From: Caenorhabditis elegans
Lineage: Eukaryota > Nematoda > Chromadorea > Rhabditida > Rhabditidae
NCBI RefSeq assembly: GCF_000002985.6
Contig: NC_003282.8
Coordinates: 11,532,001-11,596,000, forward strand
Length of the DNA: 64,000 nt
Direction: 5' to 3'
Each line of letters begins with the position of its first letter. Position 1 is the first letter of the stretch. Positions 50,201-60,847 of the stretch are shown here, piece after piece. The translations under genes and the position numbers were made by a program. Below the pieces are notes generated by a model, which saw nothing but the letters and a program-made list of their open reading frames with translations, had not been told where the DNA came from and ran no database searches.

Positions 50201-51431
50201 CATGCCGATAGGGAATTGGGATAGATTAATTAGTTGAAGTATCATAAGTTTTAAGTCAGAGCAGAGCAGAAAATCAACTTTTCTGTAGATTAGGAATCAC
50301 CTACATGTATAAAATAGTATACGATGATTTTCGACTAGTCTTCAGTCAACAAAATCTGAAAAAAATTCGAGATATACACCTAAATCCCCAATGTCGCTTT
50401 TTAGGTTTATATCTCTCTAGCAAGTGTGATTTTTTTTGAAAATTTATTGGCTCATGACTAGCCCAACTAGTAAGACTCAGTCGACTTATCTATATACTAT
50501 TTGACACATATAGGCAATTTATCATATATGACAAATTTGATTTCAAATTCCGAAACCAAATGCCGCCGTTCAGAGTTCAAGAGACAAAGGTGTTATCACA
50601 TTCCATGTTTACTCTCCACACTGGTCTCATAGACAGAGAAATACGTTTCTTTGTGATAAAAGTATTGTTGTGTTATCTTTACCCTCACAGTAGACAATGT
50701 GGGTTTGTATTTTATATGTTCTGTCGGTTGAAGCTGTTTAAATCAATTTTATATTCCAGATTCCTCGAAACCCTACGATCTGGATGTGTTCCTGTTGTCA
50801 TCTCCGACTCATGGATTCTTCCGTTCTCGGAAACAATAGATTGGAACTCGGCAGCCATAGTTGTCGCTGAGCGTGACGCGCTCTCGGTGAGTCTCTGGTG
50901 GTGGTGGTGACCAGGGGCGGTGGTCTTTTCTCTTTTCTTTCGTTCGTTTCTCTCCGGCGCCTCCGTCGAATGCAGCAGTAGCAGCAGCAGCAACGGCGAC
51001 GGCGGCCCGGGGGCTACGTTTATCTTCTGCCTTTTCTCGTCGTCGTCGTCGTCATCTTGGTGGTACAAAGAGAAGAGACACCCCCGTCTCGTAGAAAGCG
51101 CATACATACATTCTTCGTTGCAGATTCCAGAATTGCTGATGTCGACGAGCCGTCGAAGAGTGAAAGAACTACGGGAATCCGCTCGAAATGTCTATGATGC
51201 GTATTTGAGATCAATTCAAGTGATTAGCGATCATGTTCTCAGGGTGCGTAAGGAGATGAGGATCCTGGATCAGGGTCACAACATCACTGTAAACAATTTT
51301 GATAGAATCTATTAAGATTTTCAAATTTCAAGCTACATCACCCCTTTCTGTATTCATCAACAAATTTAATTTCTTTTCAGATAATCTTCAAACGAATCGA
51401 CAACAAGATTGAGCTGGAAGATCATCAATAA
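47269..51431 (+). CDS. rib-1: RIB-1, EXT1-like heparan sulfate glycosyltransferase (exostosin family)
   Basis: Nine exons: 47269-47399, 47444-47521, 47572-47752, 47802-47882, 49207-49371, 49811-49932, 50760-50886, 51124-51243 and 51381-51431. They close in frame as 351 residues from this ATG. Matches to human EXT1 run throughout: [80 protein letters not shown] (242-256) and [17 protein letters not shown]. Only the N-terminal exostosin (GT47) domain is present; the second glycosyltransferase domain of vertebrate EXT proteins is absent, as known for RIB-1. With RIB-2 it polymerises heparan sulfate chains in the Golgi. The reading frame I see lacks the N-terminal membrane anchor expected for a Golgi enzyme, so an upstream exon may be missed. 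The stop codon overlaps an AATAAA. Confidence 0.93.
47883..49206. other. rib-1 intron 4
   Basis: Carries the MITE at 48254-48491 and a GC-rich, CTT/CTG-rich stretch at 48860-49140. In one frame that stretch encodes a leucine-rich hydrophobic segment (see findings). Confidence 0.6.
48254..48491. mobile_element. MITE-like element with 30-base terminal inverted repeats and TA ends
   Basis: The left end TACTCAGACAACCCC...catctaatt (48254-48283) and right end aattagatg...GGGTTGTCTGAGTA (48462-48491) are near-perfect reverse complements. The element starts and ends with TA, the usual target duplication of Tc/mariner-type elements. The 180-base interior has about five diverged tandem units containing (a/g)tctaattagaaa or tcgaattagaaa. 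No transposase frame is present, so it is non-autonomous. Confidence 0.85.
49933..50759. other. rib-1 intron 6
   Basis: AT-rich with a short GC-rich hairpin at 50118-50150 (ggggcaggtgg against ccatctgcccc, one G-U pair). Nothing coding is seen. Confidence 0.5.
50118..50150. repeat. GC-rich short hairpin in rib-1 intron 6
   Basis: Arms 50118-50128 and 50140-50150 pair over 11 bases with one G-U wobble. Both halves resemble a sequence pair at 38232-38268. Confidence 0.55.
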
Positions 51432-52068
51432 AAACATTCCTTCATACATATTCCCATAAGGTTCAATCCCGATCTTCCGAACAACATCCGTGTCCTCATC
51501 GCATTAGTACTACCCGAGAAAGGAAAGGGCGGAGTCGTTGTGATGTCTCGAGAGCGTCGGAGAAAGAACGTACACATACAACCATCGTCTCCTTCATCAT
51601 CATCTCCTTCTTGCGATCGATGGCGGCGGTGCAGGAGACGGAGGGGATGGAGAGGGTGGGGTGTCTCACTCGTTCTCCCCTCATCACATCTGCTGCTGGC
51701 TGTGATGGCTGGTTGCCCCTCTTCTTGGCCACTCTCTTCACCCACATCCGTCTCGTTTTGCTCTGTTTGAGATTTTCAGCATCTTCCATTTTTATACATT
51801 TCTTTCTAATCTTACTGGTATTAATAAGAATCTGTGATATATTTTTAAATCTTGAAATTTTCTCCTTTATTTTTCGTTGGGTGAATCCCCCTCGAGCTGT
51901 ATATTTTAGTTTTCTGACTTTCATTTATAAAATTTAATCACATTGTTTTATATATTTTACAAACTTCTACTGTTATCTCCTTTCAAATTGACGCCTTACT
52001 ACATTGCATGTGACTCAACATTGATCGGAGCAACAAGCACCAACAGCATTCGTCGGAGGAAACAACCG

Positions 52069-52092
52069 ACAGCAGCAGCAGCAGCAGCAGCA
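52069..52092. repeat. (CAG)n microsatellite
   Basis: Uninterrupted CAG triplets upstream of the four-module gene, outside any supported exon. A related broken cag/agc stretch lies in rib-1 intron 7 near 50974-50996. Confidence 0.85.
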
Positions 52093-52949
52093 GGTCGGTC
52101 GATGTGAGTGTTGTGTGCCTCTTCGAAGGACTCGCTCTCGACGCTCACACAACTCGCTCTTCGCCCCACCAGCTAGGCGAGGAGAGGAGCGCGCGCAGTC
52201 AGCCAGCCATTCCCCAACCGACCCGCCACCGACCACTCTTCTCATCCTTGCATGCTACTGCTACTACTGATGACTGCCCGCATTCGTTGCGCATTCATCG
52301 ACCACATCGTCGTCGTCATCACAAAGTCGGCAGCAGCTATGAAGACTTTTGCCTCTGCCTGGTCATGCTGAATTGAGATGTGACTAGCGTGCGCTCCACT
52401 GAACTCTTTTCTCAATATGTAATTCGTTTCAAGATCTCAATCTCTGTTATAATAATATCTTGCGTTAAAAATTAAAAAAAAAAGTTTTTATCGCGTGAAC
52501 CTTTTTCTTGAAAGATATCGGCAGAGAAACAACACGATTCCCATTCAGATTATGTTTGTTTTCAAAGCATCGGCGTGTCTTCTGAACAGTTTAATATCGA
52601 TTTTATCTTTTCCACGCTCATTTTTTTTGAATCCAAATGCTCCCAACATTCAACATGTAATCAATGTGACCCGTTTTGACTGCAGAAATCTCTATGCCAC
52701 AATATGTCCCATTCCAGCGCGCGCTCTGTTCTCATGTGTTTCGACCTTCATTTTCCCGCATTGTTTCGCACACCCGACCTCCGATCCGCTATCTCGGACT
52801 GTGTCGTTTCGATTCGATCTTCTCGTTCCTCTACCATCTATCCTTTCCTTTGGTGAATACCAATTATACCTCAAACATAAAGATATGTGATGGTTGGGGG
52901 TACATGCGAGCGAAAAGCAGAAAGCGATCTTCTAGTGCACACTGATGTC

Positions 52950-52959
52950 TCTGCGTCTC
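52950..52959. promoter_or_regulatory. TCTGCGTCTC motif upstream of the four-module gene
   Basis: Lies about 265 bases before the ATG. Same motif as upstream of sec-24.1 and at 62050. Confidence 0.4.
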
Positions 52960-53224
52960 GTTTCTTGCTTCCAGTGCCCATAGTCATTCAATAGCCTTCT
53001 TCCTCACAAACCCCCTCTTCACCAATCTGTTCCTTTCCTCTCTTACAATCTCATGACCGTGCCTGCCAATCTACTGATTATTTCGTTACTCAATTGATTA
53101 TTTACACTTGGAGTGCCGTTGTTTCTGATTCGTTTACGAAATGCTGTTGATTATCTGTTAATTCGTGTTCGCCGTTTAATATCTTACAAAAAATCTCAAT
53201 AATTTCGTAATTTTGATTTTCAGT

Positions 53225-56043
53225 ATGACCGCTACAACTGAAATCACACTGAAGACTGAGCCGTCGAGCAATGAGGAACTATCAAGTTCGCCACAGCCAG
53301 TTGAGACACGAAAAGCAGCCGTTGGATTTGATACAGCAGATCAGAAGCTCCGCGTGATCTCCGCAGACGACATATTGGAGACAACAGAAAAAGGAGAACT
53401 AATAGATGTCGATGGTCGTATGCTGACCATTCTCGAGTTTTGTGATTCTATTGAATCAGCTCGTGCTTCGTGCGAAGAGCACGCCAATGGGGTAAGTGAG
53501 ACACTCTCAAATAAGCATATAGGAAAAAGAGGAGAAATGAGAGACGAGATGGTCATACTTATTCATTGCAGATGAACGGAATGGGTCTCTCGTCGATCAA
53601 GTATGAGCATGAAGATGATGAGGACGCAGCACAGGAGACATCAACTTCCGGAATGGGCGAAAGAGATGGTGATATTGACATGGCCGAGTTGGAGGACGAA
53701 ACATTGAATGAAGACGTTACTGATAATGGGATCTCTGGCCTTGATACTTCTGAATTCACTGGTGTTGCCGCATTAAGCGCCATTGCAGATTTACGTGAGT
53801 CACAAGCAGACCTTCCAAACAAAGCTAAACAAACAATGATTTGCAGAACAACAAATGGACGAACTGAAGAATACAATGCGAGATGCGATTGCCATGTCGA
53901 TGACTGACCTCCAGAACGACGTTGATCGTGTGAACCAAAAGCAGGAGACTCTTAGTCAATTCTTCAAAAAGTTCATTGGTACAAGCAACGAGGGAAGAGT
54001 TCAAGATCCTTTCAGTCGTAAGTTTCAATCATGAAAAATGTTCTTGATGATGTTGTTTTCAGTGAAAGTCCCGTCGAGACCGTTTGATGGATCAGTCACG
54101 CGAGCTGGAAACAATGCATCCGAAACCGTGACATCATACTTCGAGCAGCTCACGAAAATGTGGTCCAACAGGCAGACGGAAGCTGAACAATTTGTGAGAG
54201 ATGAGCTTCTCAGCAATAAGCATCTTATGGGTGCCAAAGCAAAGCCAAAGCCAACAACAAGCTCTTCGTCCTCTTCCAACAGACGACAAGTAGTTGACAC
54301 ATCTGATGGTGCTGAACAAGAATACACATTTGGAACAAATGGAACTCAAGGAAAAAGAATTGTCAATGGAATTGTGAAGACTGTTGATAAGCTTTACTAT
54401 CCATTTATCACGCGTGAAGAAGAGGAGGAATGTTTGGAAGCTGCAAACGGACAAGCTCCAATCTACGCTCAATCTCTTGCGAAAATTCTTTTTGCTGATA
54501 CAATTATGATGTACTTCAAAGATCAAGACACTGCTAAGCGGAACTGGCTTCATGATGCTGTTGATTATCGTTTCCCAACCCTGGACAAACCGACTCATGT
54601 CTCCAAATGGAAGAATTGTTCATTTTTCATCAACAAAAATATGCGAGAAGCAGTGATTGCCAGTGGGACTGCAATGCCACGAGCTCCCTGTGGACCACGT
54701 GGACCAATCGGACCAAAAGATAAATTCAAGAATGAGGCGAAGGGAAATGATGATACTATGACTGGAGAATATGAGGAGAAAGTTGTACCTGTCCGTACTC
54801 CAAAAGCTAGACCATCCACTGCACGAGTCAATCGTGAGTCATCACTTGAAGGAATCGAATGGGAGTGGTTGGATTCTGATTATGAGAAGGAATGCTATCA
54901 AGAAAGCCTCGGAAGTCAGTACAAATATGCAGAATTGATGGCTCTTCGTCTTTTCAGCACATCTCTGACTATCAAGTTCAAAGAACAAGACCAGACAAGA
55001 AAGGATTGGCTTCGTGTTTGCGTTGAGGCTCGATTCCCAATCGAAGATCGTGAACGCAATGATCAGAGATGGAAGATCTGCGGTCAGACTTGCAATCGTA
55101 ATCGCACGAAAATTGTGGGCGCCGATGGACGTGAAGAGAAATACCCGTACTTTGATCAATCAGTGGAGGAGGAATGTTTCCAACAATGTGATGGACAGGT
55201 CGCTGTCTACGCTGAACTGATGAATGCGAAGTTATTCCCACATACACAACACCTATTCTTCAAGGATCAGGATCTAGGAAAACGCAATTGGCTTCACCAA
55301 ATTCTCGATAAAAGATTCGCATCCACTGATAAAATTGCACAGACTCAAAAATGGAAGACATGTACCAATGCGATCAACAAGAAACTGTTTGATGGAACCG
55401 TCACTCCTATCACTAAAGAAGCTCTTCTGAGCAGCACGGAGCATCTTAATAACTCGAAATCATCCGTACCAACAGGCATTTCGGAAGCATCTAGTTCCAC
55501 TACAACTCCACGTGCTTCTCTTGCTCGTTTCGAACGTCGTATGACATCAGAAGCCCCTTCTACCATCGGAAGTTTGAAGCGTAAAGCAACTGAAGAATCT
55601 GAGAGCTCATCCACACCTGCTGCTAAGAGAGAAAGTATTCGAAACAAGCAGAAGAAGGAGAAGGAACAGTACTCTGCATATCCATATGTCTCTGAAGAAG
55701 AAGAAGTCGCCATATTTGAGAATTCTAATGGAAATCCGCAAGTTTATGGTAGAGAGCTGGGAAGACTTTTGTTCGCTGAAACCATAAAAAATTACTTCAA
55801 GGTAAGTTAGATCAAACCAAGTAGCAATTAGATTATTATGAAAAAGCAACAAAAAAACAATTAAACTTTTTCAAATTACAGGATCAAGATGCCGACAAAC
55901 GTCAGTGGATCCACGAGATACTGGACTTCAGATTCCCATCAAAAGGTCCACTCGAAGGAAAGCAAAAATGGAAGAATGTAACGGCTGCTATCAATAGAAA
56001 CATGACGGCGGCTGTAGTGTCACGGCGTTCTCTTCCCCGTTAG
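53225..56043 (+). CDS. 853-residue protein with four tandem BEN-like modules; probable nuclear protein
   Basis: Five exons: 53225-53491, 53572-53794, 53847-54017, 54063-55801 and 55882-56043. They close in frame as 853 residues. The N-terminal 160 residues are acidic and low in complexity. A coiled-coil-like helix follows (about 164-209, DLQNDVDRVNQKQETLSQFF), then a Ser/Lys stretch. Four copies of an ~80-residue module lie at about 333-416, 489-570, 581-664 and 760-842. The shared pattern is E-rich start, Y-A-x-x-L, L-F, F-K-x-Q-D, K-R/K-x-W-L/I-H, R-F-P, K-W-K-x-C, I-N-K/R. A basic stretch, KRKATEESESSS...AAKRESIRNK, before module 4 looks like a nuclear localisation region. I do not recognise the family with certainty; length and Trp/Arg/Phe spacing suggest relation to BEN-type DNA-binding modules such as that described in LIN-14. 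Splice acceptor directly before the ATG. Confidence 0.85.
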
Positions 56044-56273
56044 ATGTGATTTTTTCCGTGATTTTAAATTTTGGATTACGGTTTCTTGTGCCCTAGCTCC
56101 CACTTTCTGTGAACTTTTATCTCAATAGGTCTCACACTTGTTAATGCTTTATGTACCCATATTTATTGCTGATGGCTCCGAATATTGGCATATTTTTTAG
56201 ATCGTCTCTTATATACATAATTCCTTGAGACCATTGGTCTCGTATCTTTCGTTATATTAATTAATCGCTTTCT

Positions 56274-56279
56274 TTTATT
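56274..56279 (-). terminator. AATAAA poly(A) signal of the Cys-rich/EGF gene (minus strand)
   Basis: AATAAA on the minus strand, 40-45 bases past the TAG at 56321-56319. Confidence 0.6.
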
Positions 56280-56301
56280 TCATGAGATATTTCAAAGATT
56301 C

Positions 56302-56307
56302 AATAAA
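56302..56307 (+). terminator. AATAAA poly(A) signal of the four-module gene
   Basis: About 260 bases past the TAG at 56041-56043. Cleavage here would place the 3' end inside the last exon of the opposing gene. Confidence 0.55.
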
Positions 56308-56318
56308 TATGAGTCATT

Positions 56319-59300
56319 CTACAATTCATCCATCTCTTCAGACAATGCGAATCCATGATAAACAGGTGCAGAAAACTTGAGAGGAGCACACGAATTGGAT
56401 CCATTCCGAAAATATCCAAGTTGGCAGACACACTTGTATCCAGAAGCAGTATTCACGCATTCCTGGCCAAAATCTCGACATAGTGATTGTTTAGTGCATG
56501 GATTATGATGAACACATCGACCAATGTCGGGACGGTAGATTGTGCCAGGTTCCTGAATATACTTGAGATCAAATTACTGTACACAGTTTTGGATGTAGGT
56601 TAAGATGTGTGAAATGGGAGACCAACTTATAAGTTGCAACTTAAACTTTCAAAAACTCAATAAAAATTCGGGACTCACTTCACAACCACAATTCACATTG
56701 AATTGATTGAGACGAAGTTTCGATAGATCGTCGTTTTCAAAATGCTGCAAAATTGAGAAAAATGTATTCTCAGATTACTTCGATTAGATTACCTTAACAA
56801 TACATGTCGACGCTTTTTGACAAGAATTCATTTTGCAGAGTGGTGCATATTTTGAAGACGATCTTACAACTGATGGTATTCCAGAACAACATGGATCAGG
56901 ACAGAAACTGTAAATTTCAAAGAAATCTCGAGTTTTTTCCGTTGGATAAAAAGGTTGTCTTTTGCAACCTTTTAATTACATCCATGGTAACGTAAGACAA
57001 AATATTTTAGTTATGAAATTTGGAAAGTTATTTCTGAATCCTCATTTTGAATCTTTCAACCCGGCCGAGGAGTGACGATGGCGCTGCTCACGCCTCGACC
57101 GTGTGCTGAACTTCAGACATGTTCAAAACAAATTATTAGTGTTTGTCAGCTTCTCCAAAGTCTCTATTACGTACAAATTTAGCTACAAAAATATGATAAT
57201 ATGATATATCGTGAATTACCTTTCAGTTGCACATTCAAATGATTTTCCAACAAACTCATCGATGAGGTTGTGTTTGCTGAATGTCTTTCCTGTCCACGTC
57301 TGAAATAAATATGTTTCCGATTGTTAAATTTCTGATTTAATGTTTATATGAAACTTTCTTCAGTAGATCCTACATCTTCCATTTATCCATAAACAACATT
57401 TGTTAATTAATATTTGACCTATGAAAATAATATTCAATTTTCCGAAAATTGGTAATTCAATTAGTACAATGGAAATCGTTTTTTGTTTAAGATTAAATAA
57501 TTCCAAATATGTAAACCACAAACACAGACAAAAACTCACAAAAACTCACAAATAACTTTGTACCGGGTGGTTGAATACGGTAGGAGCAGTAAGGAATGTG
57601 CTCGAATGCTTTGATTCGCGAATTGGTCAAGTAGCACAGGATCTAGAAGATTTTTAGATTTTGCTTCACGATTTGTTTCAAAAGTTTTCAATCTGAATCT
57701 ATGAAAATTTGTGTATCTTACAGTACTAATATGAGTTCAATACGTCAAAACCTAGAGTATGCCAAAAACAATCTATATCATACAATGAAATTTGTACTTT
57801 TTGTGGAATCTTATAGATTCCGGAACTTTCAGCGTGCAAGTTCCAGCTCTGACAAACTAATGATATCTCGTTCAGGTTACTGTAGACACGCGTTAAAATC
57901 TACAAGTGAAGTTGTGGTTGGTTTTTTTGGAATATGTTTTGTGTTGTTTCTATGAGTTTTTTTTATTTCAATTTTTCTTTAATTGTTCGTATTTGAACAT
58001 TCTGGCTGAACTCGAAATTACTCAAAAAGTTTCCTTTTTTTGAAAATTTGGCAATTTACCAAAAAATTGCGTAGTGTTTTTGAAAAATCTTATCTTAAAG
58101 GTAAAGTAAAGGATTTTGGAGTGATTTACATTATGTTATTTAATCTTGTTTGGCTATTATAAATGTATTTAGAAGAAATCTCCAACGCGTTACTCCACCT
58201 AAAAATGTTTTGGACACCCTGCTGCAAGTTCAACTTGAAATGTAGGTCAGTCTTTTAAAGATAGTATTTCTCAGTGGAACAGAAGGAATCTAGTAAATCA
58301 CTGTCAAGGTTAGCTGAAATAAGTGTGAAACTGTGCGATTAACACTGTTATCACCGTCTTGCATATCATCTCTCAAATGACAAATCGGATCGTCTTTTTG
58401 ACATTTCATCGTGTCATTTCATTAATCAAATCCCGCTTCTTCTTCTTCTTCTCTATCTCCTTCATTCTTTATTGTCTCCTTATCCTTTTCGTATTTCCTT
58501 TTCCATTTCATTCCGAAAACCGCGCGTACCTATACATTTTCCCCTATATTTCCAATGTAACGCGTTTTTCTCAAAATGACCTCCATTCAATGTGCAGGAG
58601 CCTTGTTTTTGATATTTTCAATTTGCATAGTTTTATACCATCATCCTTCCTTCCTTCTTTCCATTTGCTCACATCGTGTGCCACCTTCAGTTTGGAGATG
58701 GTTCCAAATGTTACTAGACTCTCCATGTTTCGTGTACTCTCTAATCTCTCTCTACCCTCTCCATCCACTCTTCGAACAGGCAAAAAGAAACGACGAAAGG
58801 GAAGCAGGGACACGGCCTTCTTGTTTTTTAGCCCTCCTGAGTCGACGAGAATGTTGTTTTGTAAATAAAAATAAATTTTGAATAGGTTTTTTTTCTGTCG
58901 ACTGGTTCGTATTGAACAGCTTTTCTTTCATATTTTCAAACATTTTCACTCCGACGTTTCAATTTTTTTGAGAGGCGTTCAGTTTGAAATCTGGGCATGA
59001 AGTTTTTAGTCAACATTTTCTTCTGAACTATGGCCATAGGTATAGGTATAAAATTTGAAATTAAAACATGTTTTACTATAAAATGTTCAACAATTTCTTG
59101 TCTTCTAGTAGCGAACGACGTAAATGATTCCAAAATTCGCGAAACTTGGTGAAACAACTTTAGAATATAGGTCCTCCTTGTACAGTTCATGGAGTTAAAG
59201 TTTCTTTTTTTAACATAAAATGAACCATCTTGTGCAATTTGGGTTTTCCCTATTTTGCAACTTTTCATTAATGATTATTTTATTTTTTTTTTTTTTTTAA

Positions 59301-60243
59301 GTTTTTTATTTTAAAAAAACCTGGCCTCGCTCCGACTGATATAATTTCAAATCGAGGCGGCGCTAATAATGAATGCGCCATTAAGAAGTACAGTAACCCG
59401 CTCTATTTAATTATCGATTCTTAAATTTTCCTATGTTTTTAATATTGGTTTTTCATGTTTGTTGTAATAGAAAACATCAAAGAAAATTTGGAGAAAGCGA
59501 TGCATTTGGTTACTGTACTTTTTAAAGACGCACATTTAAAAAATATTTTTTTAGCCTTTCGTTTGAACTTTTAAAGTGTCTTCTTATGAACAATTTTAAT
59601 AAATTGGTGGTAAGATTCATGAATTCAAACCTGTGAAGCCGAAATCTCCATCCCGAGTCGTTGATCATCAATTATCTTTTTCATTGCCAACTCACTAAAT
59701 CATCAATATTACTTAAATCTAAAAAAGAAACAATGATGAACTCACTCCAAATCAATGTTATCCTGCAAAATCCACGGCTGTATCTCACTAATGTTACTTA
59801 TAATTGTGTCCAAGCATATTTCAAGTCCCTTTTTACACTCTGATCCAATATTTATATCAAAATCATATTCAGGTGATGGATATAGATGTTCGAATCTTAA
59901 ATTTTTGAAATTTTTTTTTCAAATAATTTATTAAATAGAATTTACCCATTTTCTTCAACACCCCAAGCCACAAGTTTTTTGAAAACTCGAAAATATGTAG
60001 CTAAAATTCCAATTTTAACGGATATCTCATCTGTTCGATCTTCCACAATTATTCGAGAGTACTCGCTAAACTTATGATTTTAAAATTGTTTCTTTCGTTG
60101 TCAACGCACTCCTTAATTGCACTATTATAGTCTACGTTGTATGAAGTCAGAAGCTTGAGAGTCACTTCCTCGTCATCTTCAATTGACGAAGCCGGTGACG
60201 CAAGAGCTATGAAGAACAGAATACATATTTTGAAATTCATCAT
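56319..60243 (-). CDS. Secreted Cys-rich protein with C-terminal EGF-like domain; reading frame broken or with a tiny intron in exon 1
   Basis: Exons on the minus strand: 60243-59946, 59895-59746, 59694-59631, 57642-57550, 57299-57220, 56907-56793, 56744-56679 and 56552-56319. From exon 2 on all phases agree. Start MMNFKICILFFIALASPASS is a clear signal peptide. The C-terminal third is Cys-rich (SFCPDPCCSGIP; CKMNSCQKASTC; VNCGCE) and ends with an EGF-like run (CVHHNPC...CRDFGQECVN...YKCVCQLGYF...CAP). Exon 1 changes frame near 60078-60085: the frame that fits the signal peptide runs to a stop, while the frame that fits exon 2 opens one base away, at an A run. Three readings are possible: a lost A, a 35-base intron (gttgac...cataag) or a 65-base one (gtagac...cataag). 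The second and third keep the frame but have poor acceptors. Function unknown; the protein should be extracellular. An intron of 2 kb (57643-59630) separates exons 3 and 4. Confidence 0.7.
57643..59630. other. Long intron of the Cys-rich/EGF gene
   Basis: AT-rich with a C/T-rich stretch on the plus strand at 58430-58830. Two overlapping plus-strand open frames (58359-58868 and 58576-58881) end near an AATAAA at 58864. GC-rich islands lie at 59320-59380 here and at 57060-57110 in the next-but-one intron; both contain tcgaggcg and may be related dispersed repeats. Confidence 0.45.
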
Positions 60244-60398
60244 TGAAAAAGTGTTATACACAAATTGATAAATAAAATACATTCAATTTGTTGAGATGTG
60301 TTGACAATTACGTGACGACCCGTGAATTGTGAAGCGGCGTAAAAAGACGATCAAATTGAGTTCTCCAATTGTTTGTTAACCTTAAAAATATTAATTTG

Positions 60399-60404
60399 TT
60401 TATT
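60399..60404 (-). terminator. AATAAA poly(A) signal of the Shg1-like gene
   Basis: AATAAA on the minus strand 11-16 bases past the TGA at 60417-60415. Confidence 0.55.
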
Positions 60405-60414
60405 AATTCTTGTT

Positions 60415-60847
60415 TCAATTCACTTTTTCATCAATTTCTTTGTCCAGTTCATCGTGCACCCACTCCTTTTCGAACTCCACGCGTATTTGTCGATTAATGT
60501 CGTTGCGCATTCTATAAGAGAGATAATTCAGATTTTAACCATTTCCTCACGGACTCACTTTGCATTTTCATTCATGAAATCTTTCATTTTCCGTTGAATT
60601 TCTTCTTGCGTAAGATTCGCTGACGATGCAATGATTTCATCTACTTTAACCAACATTTCATTCTGTAATACATTTTATTCAATTATTGTATTCTGACAAA
60701 AACACCAACCTCAATCCGGTGCACCAATTTTGAATCCTTGACGTGCTCAATTGCTTGTTTTCGCAGTTTATCGAAAGTTCCTCCTTTTTTCAACTCCATC
60801 TCAACATTCCCCACGATTTTGTCCTCATCGATGTATGGGCAAGACAT
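60415..60847 (-). CDS. Small Shg1/BOD1-like protein
   Basis: Three exons: 60847-60710, 60662-60559 and 60511-60415. They close in frame as 112 residues, beginning MSCPYIDEDKIVGNVEMELK. The pattern of an acidic start, V/IxxxLKxxGxFDxLRxxxxxxV (here KKGGTFDKLRKQAIEHV) and helices ending ...NEMLVKVDEII resembles the Shg1 domain found in a yeast COMPASS subunit and in vertebrate BOD1. The match is by eye and moderate. Known relatives act in histone H3K4 methyltransferase complexes or in chromosome biorientation. A splice acceptor (aaatttcag) lies 9 bases before the ATG. The Cys-rich/EGF gene follows on the same strand 171 bases further on, with a poly(A) signal between them (60404-60399), so an operon is possible, though no clear acceptor precedes the second ATG. 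Confidence 0.7.

Larger units (their letters stand above)
51432..53224. other. Spacer between rib-1 and the four-module gene; probable promoter of the latter
   Basis: After the rib-1 3' end comes a (CAG)7-8 tract at 52069-52092 in a GC-rich stretch (52000-52350). A CTGCGTCTC motif lies at 52951 and a pyrimidine-rich outron-like run follows. A splice acceptor (gattttcag, ending 53223) lies one base before the ATG at 53225, consistent with trans-splicing. Confidence 0.5.
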
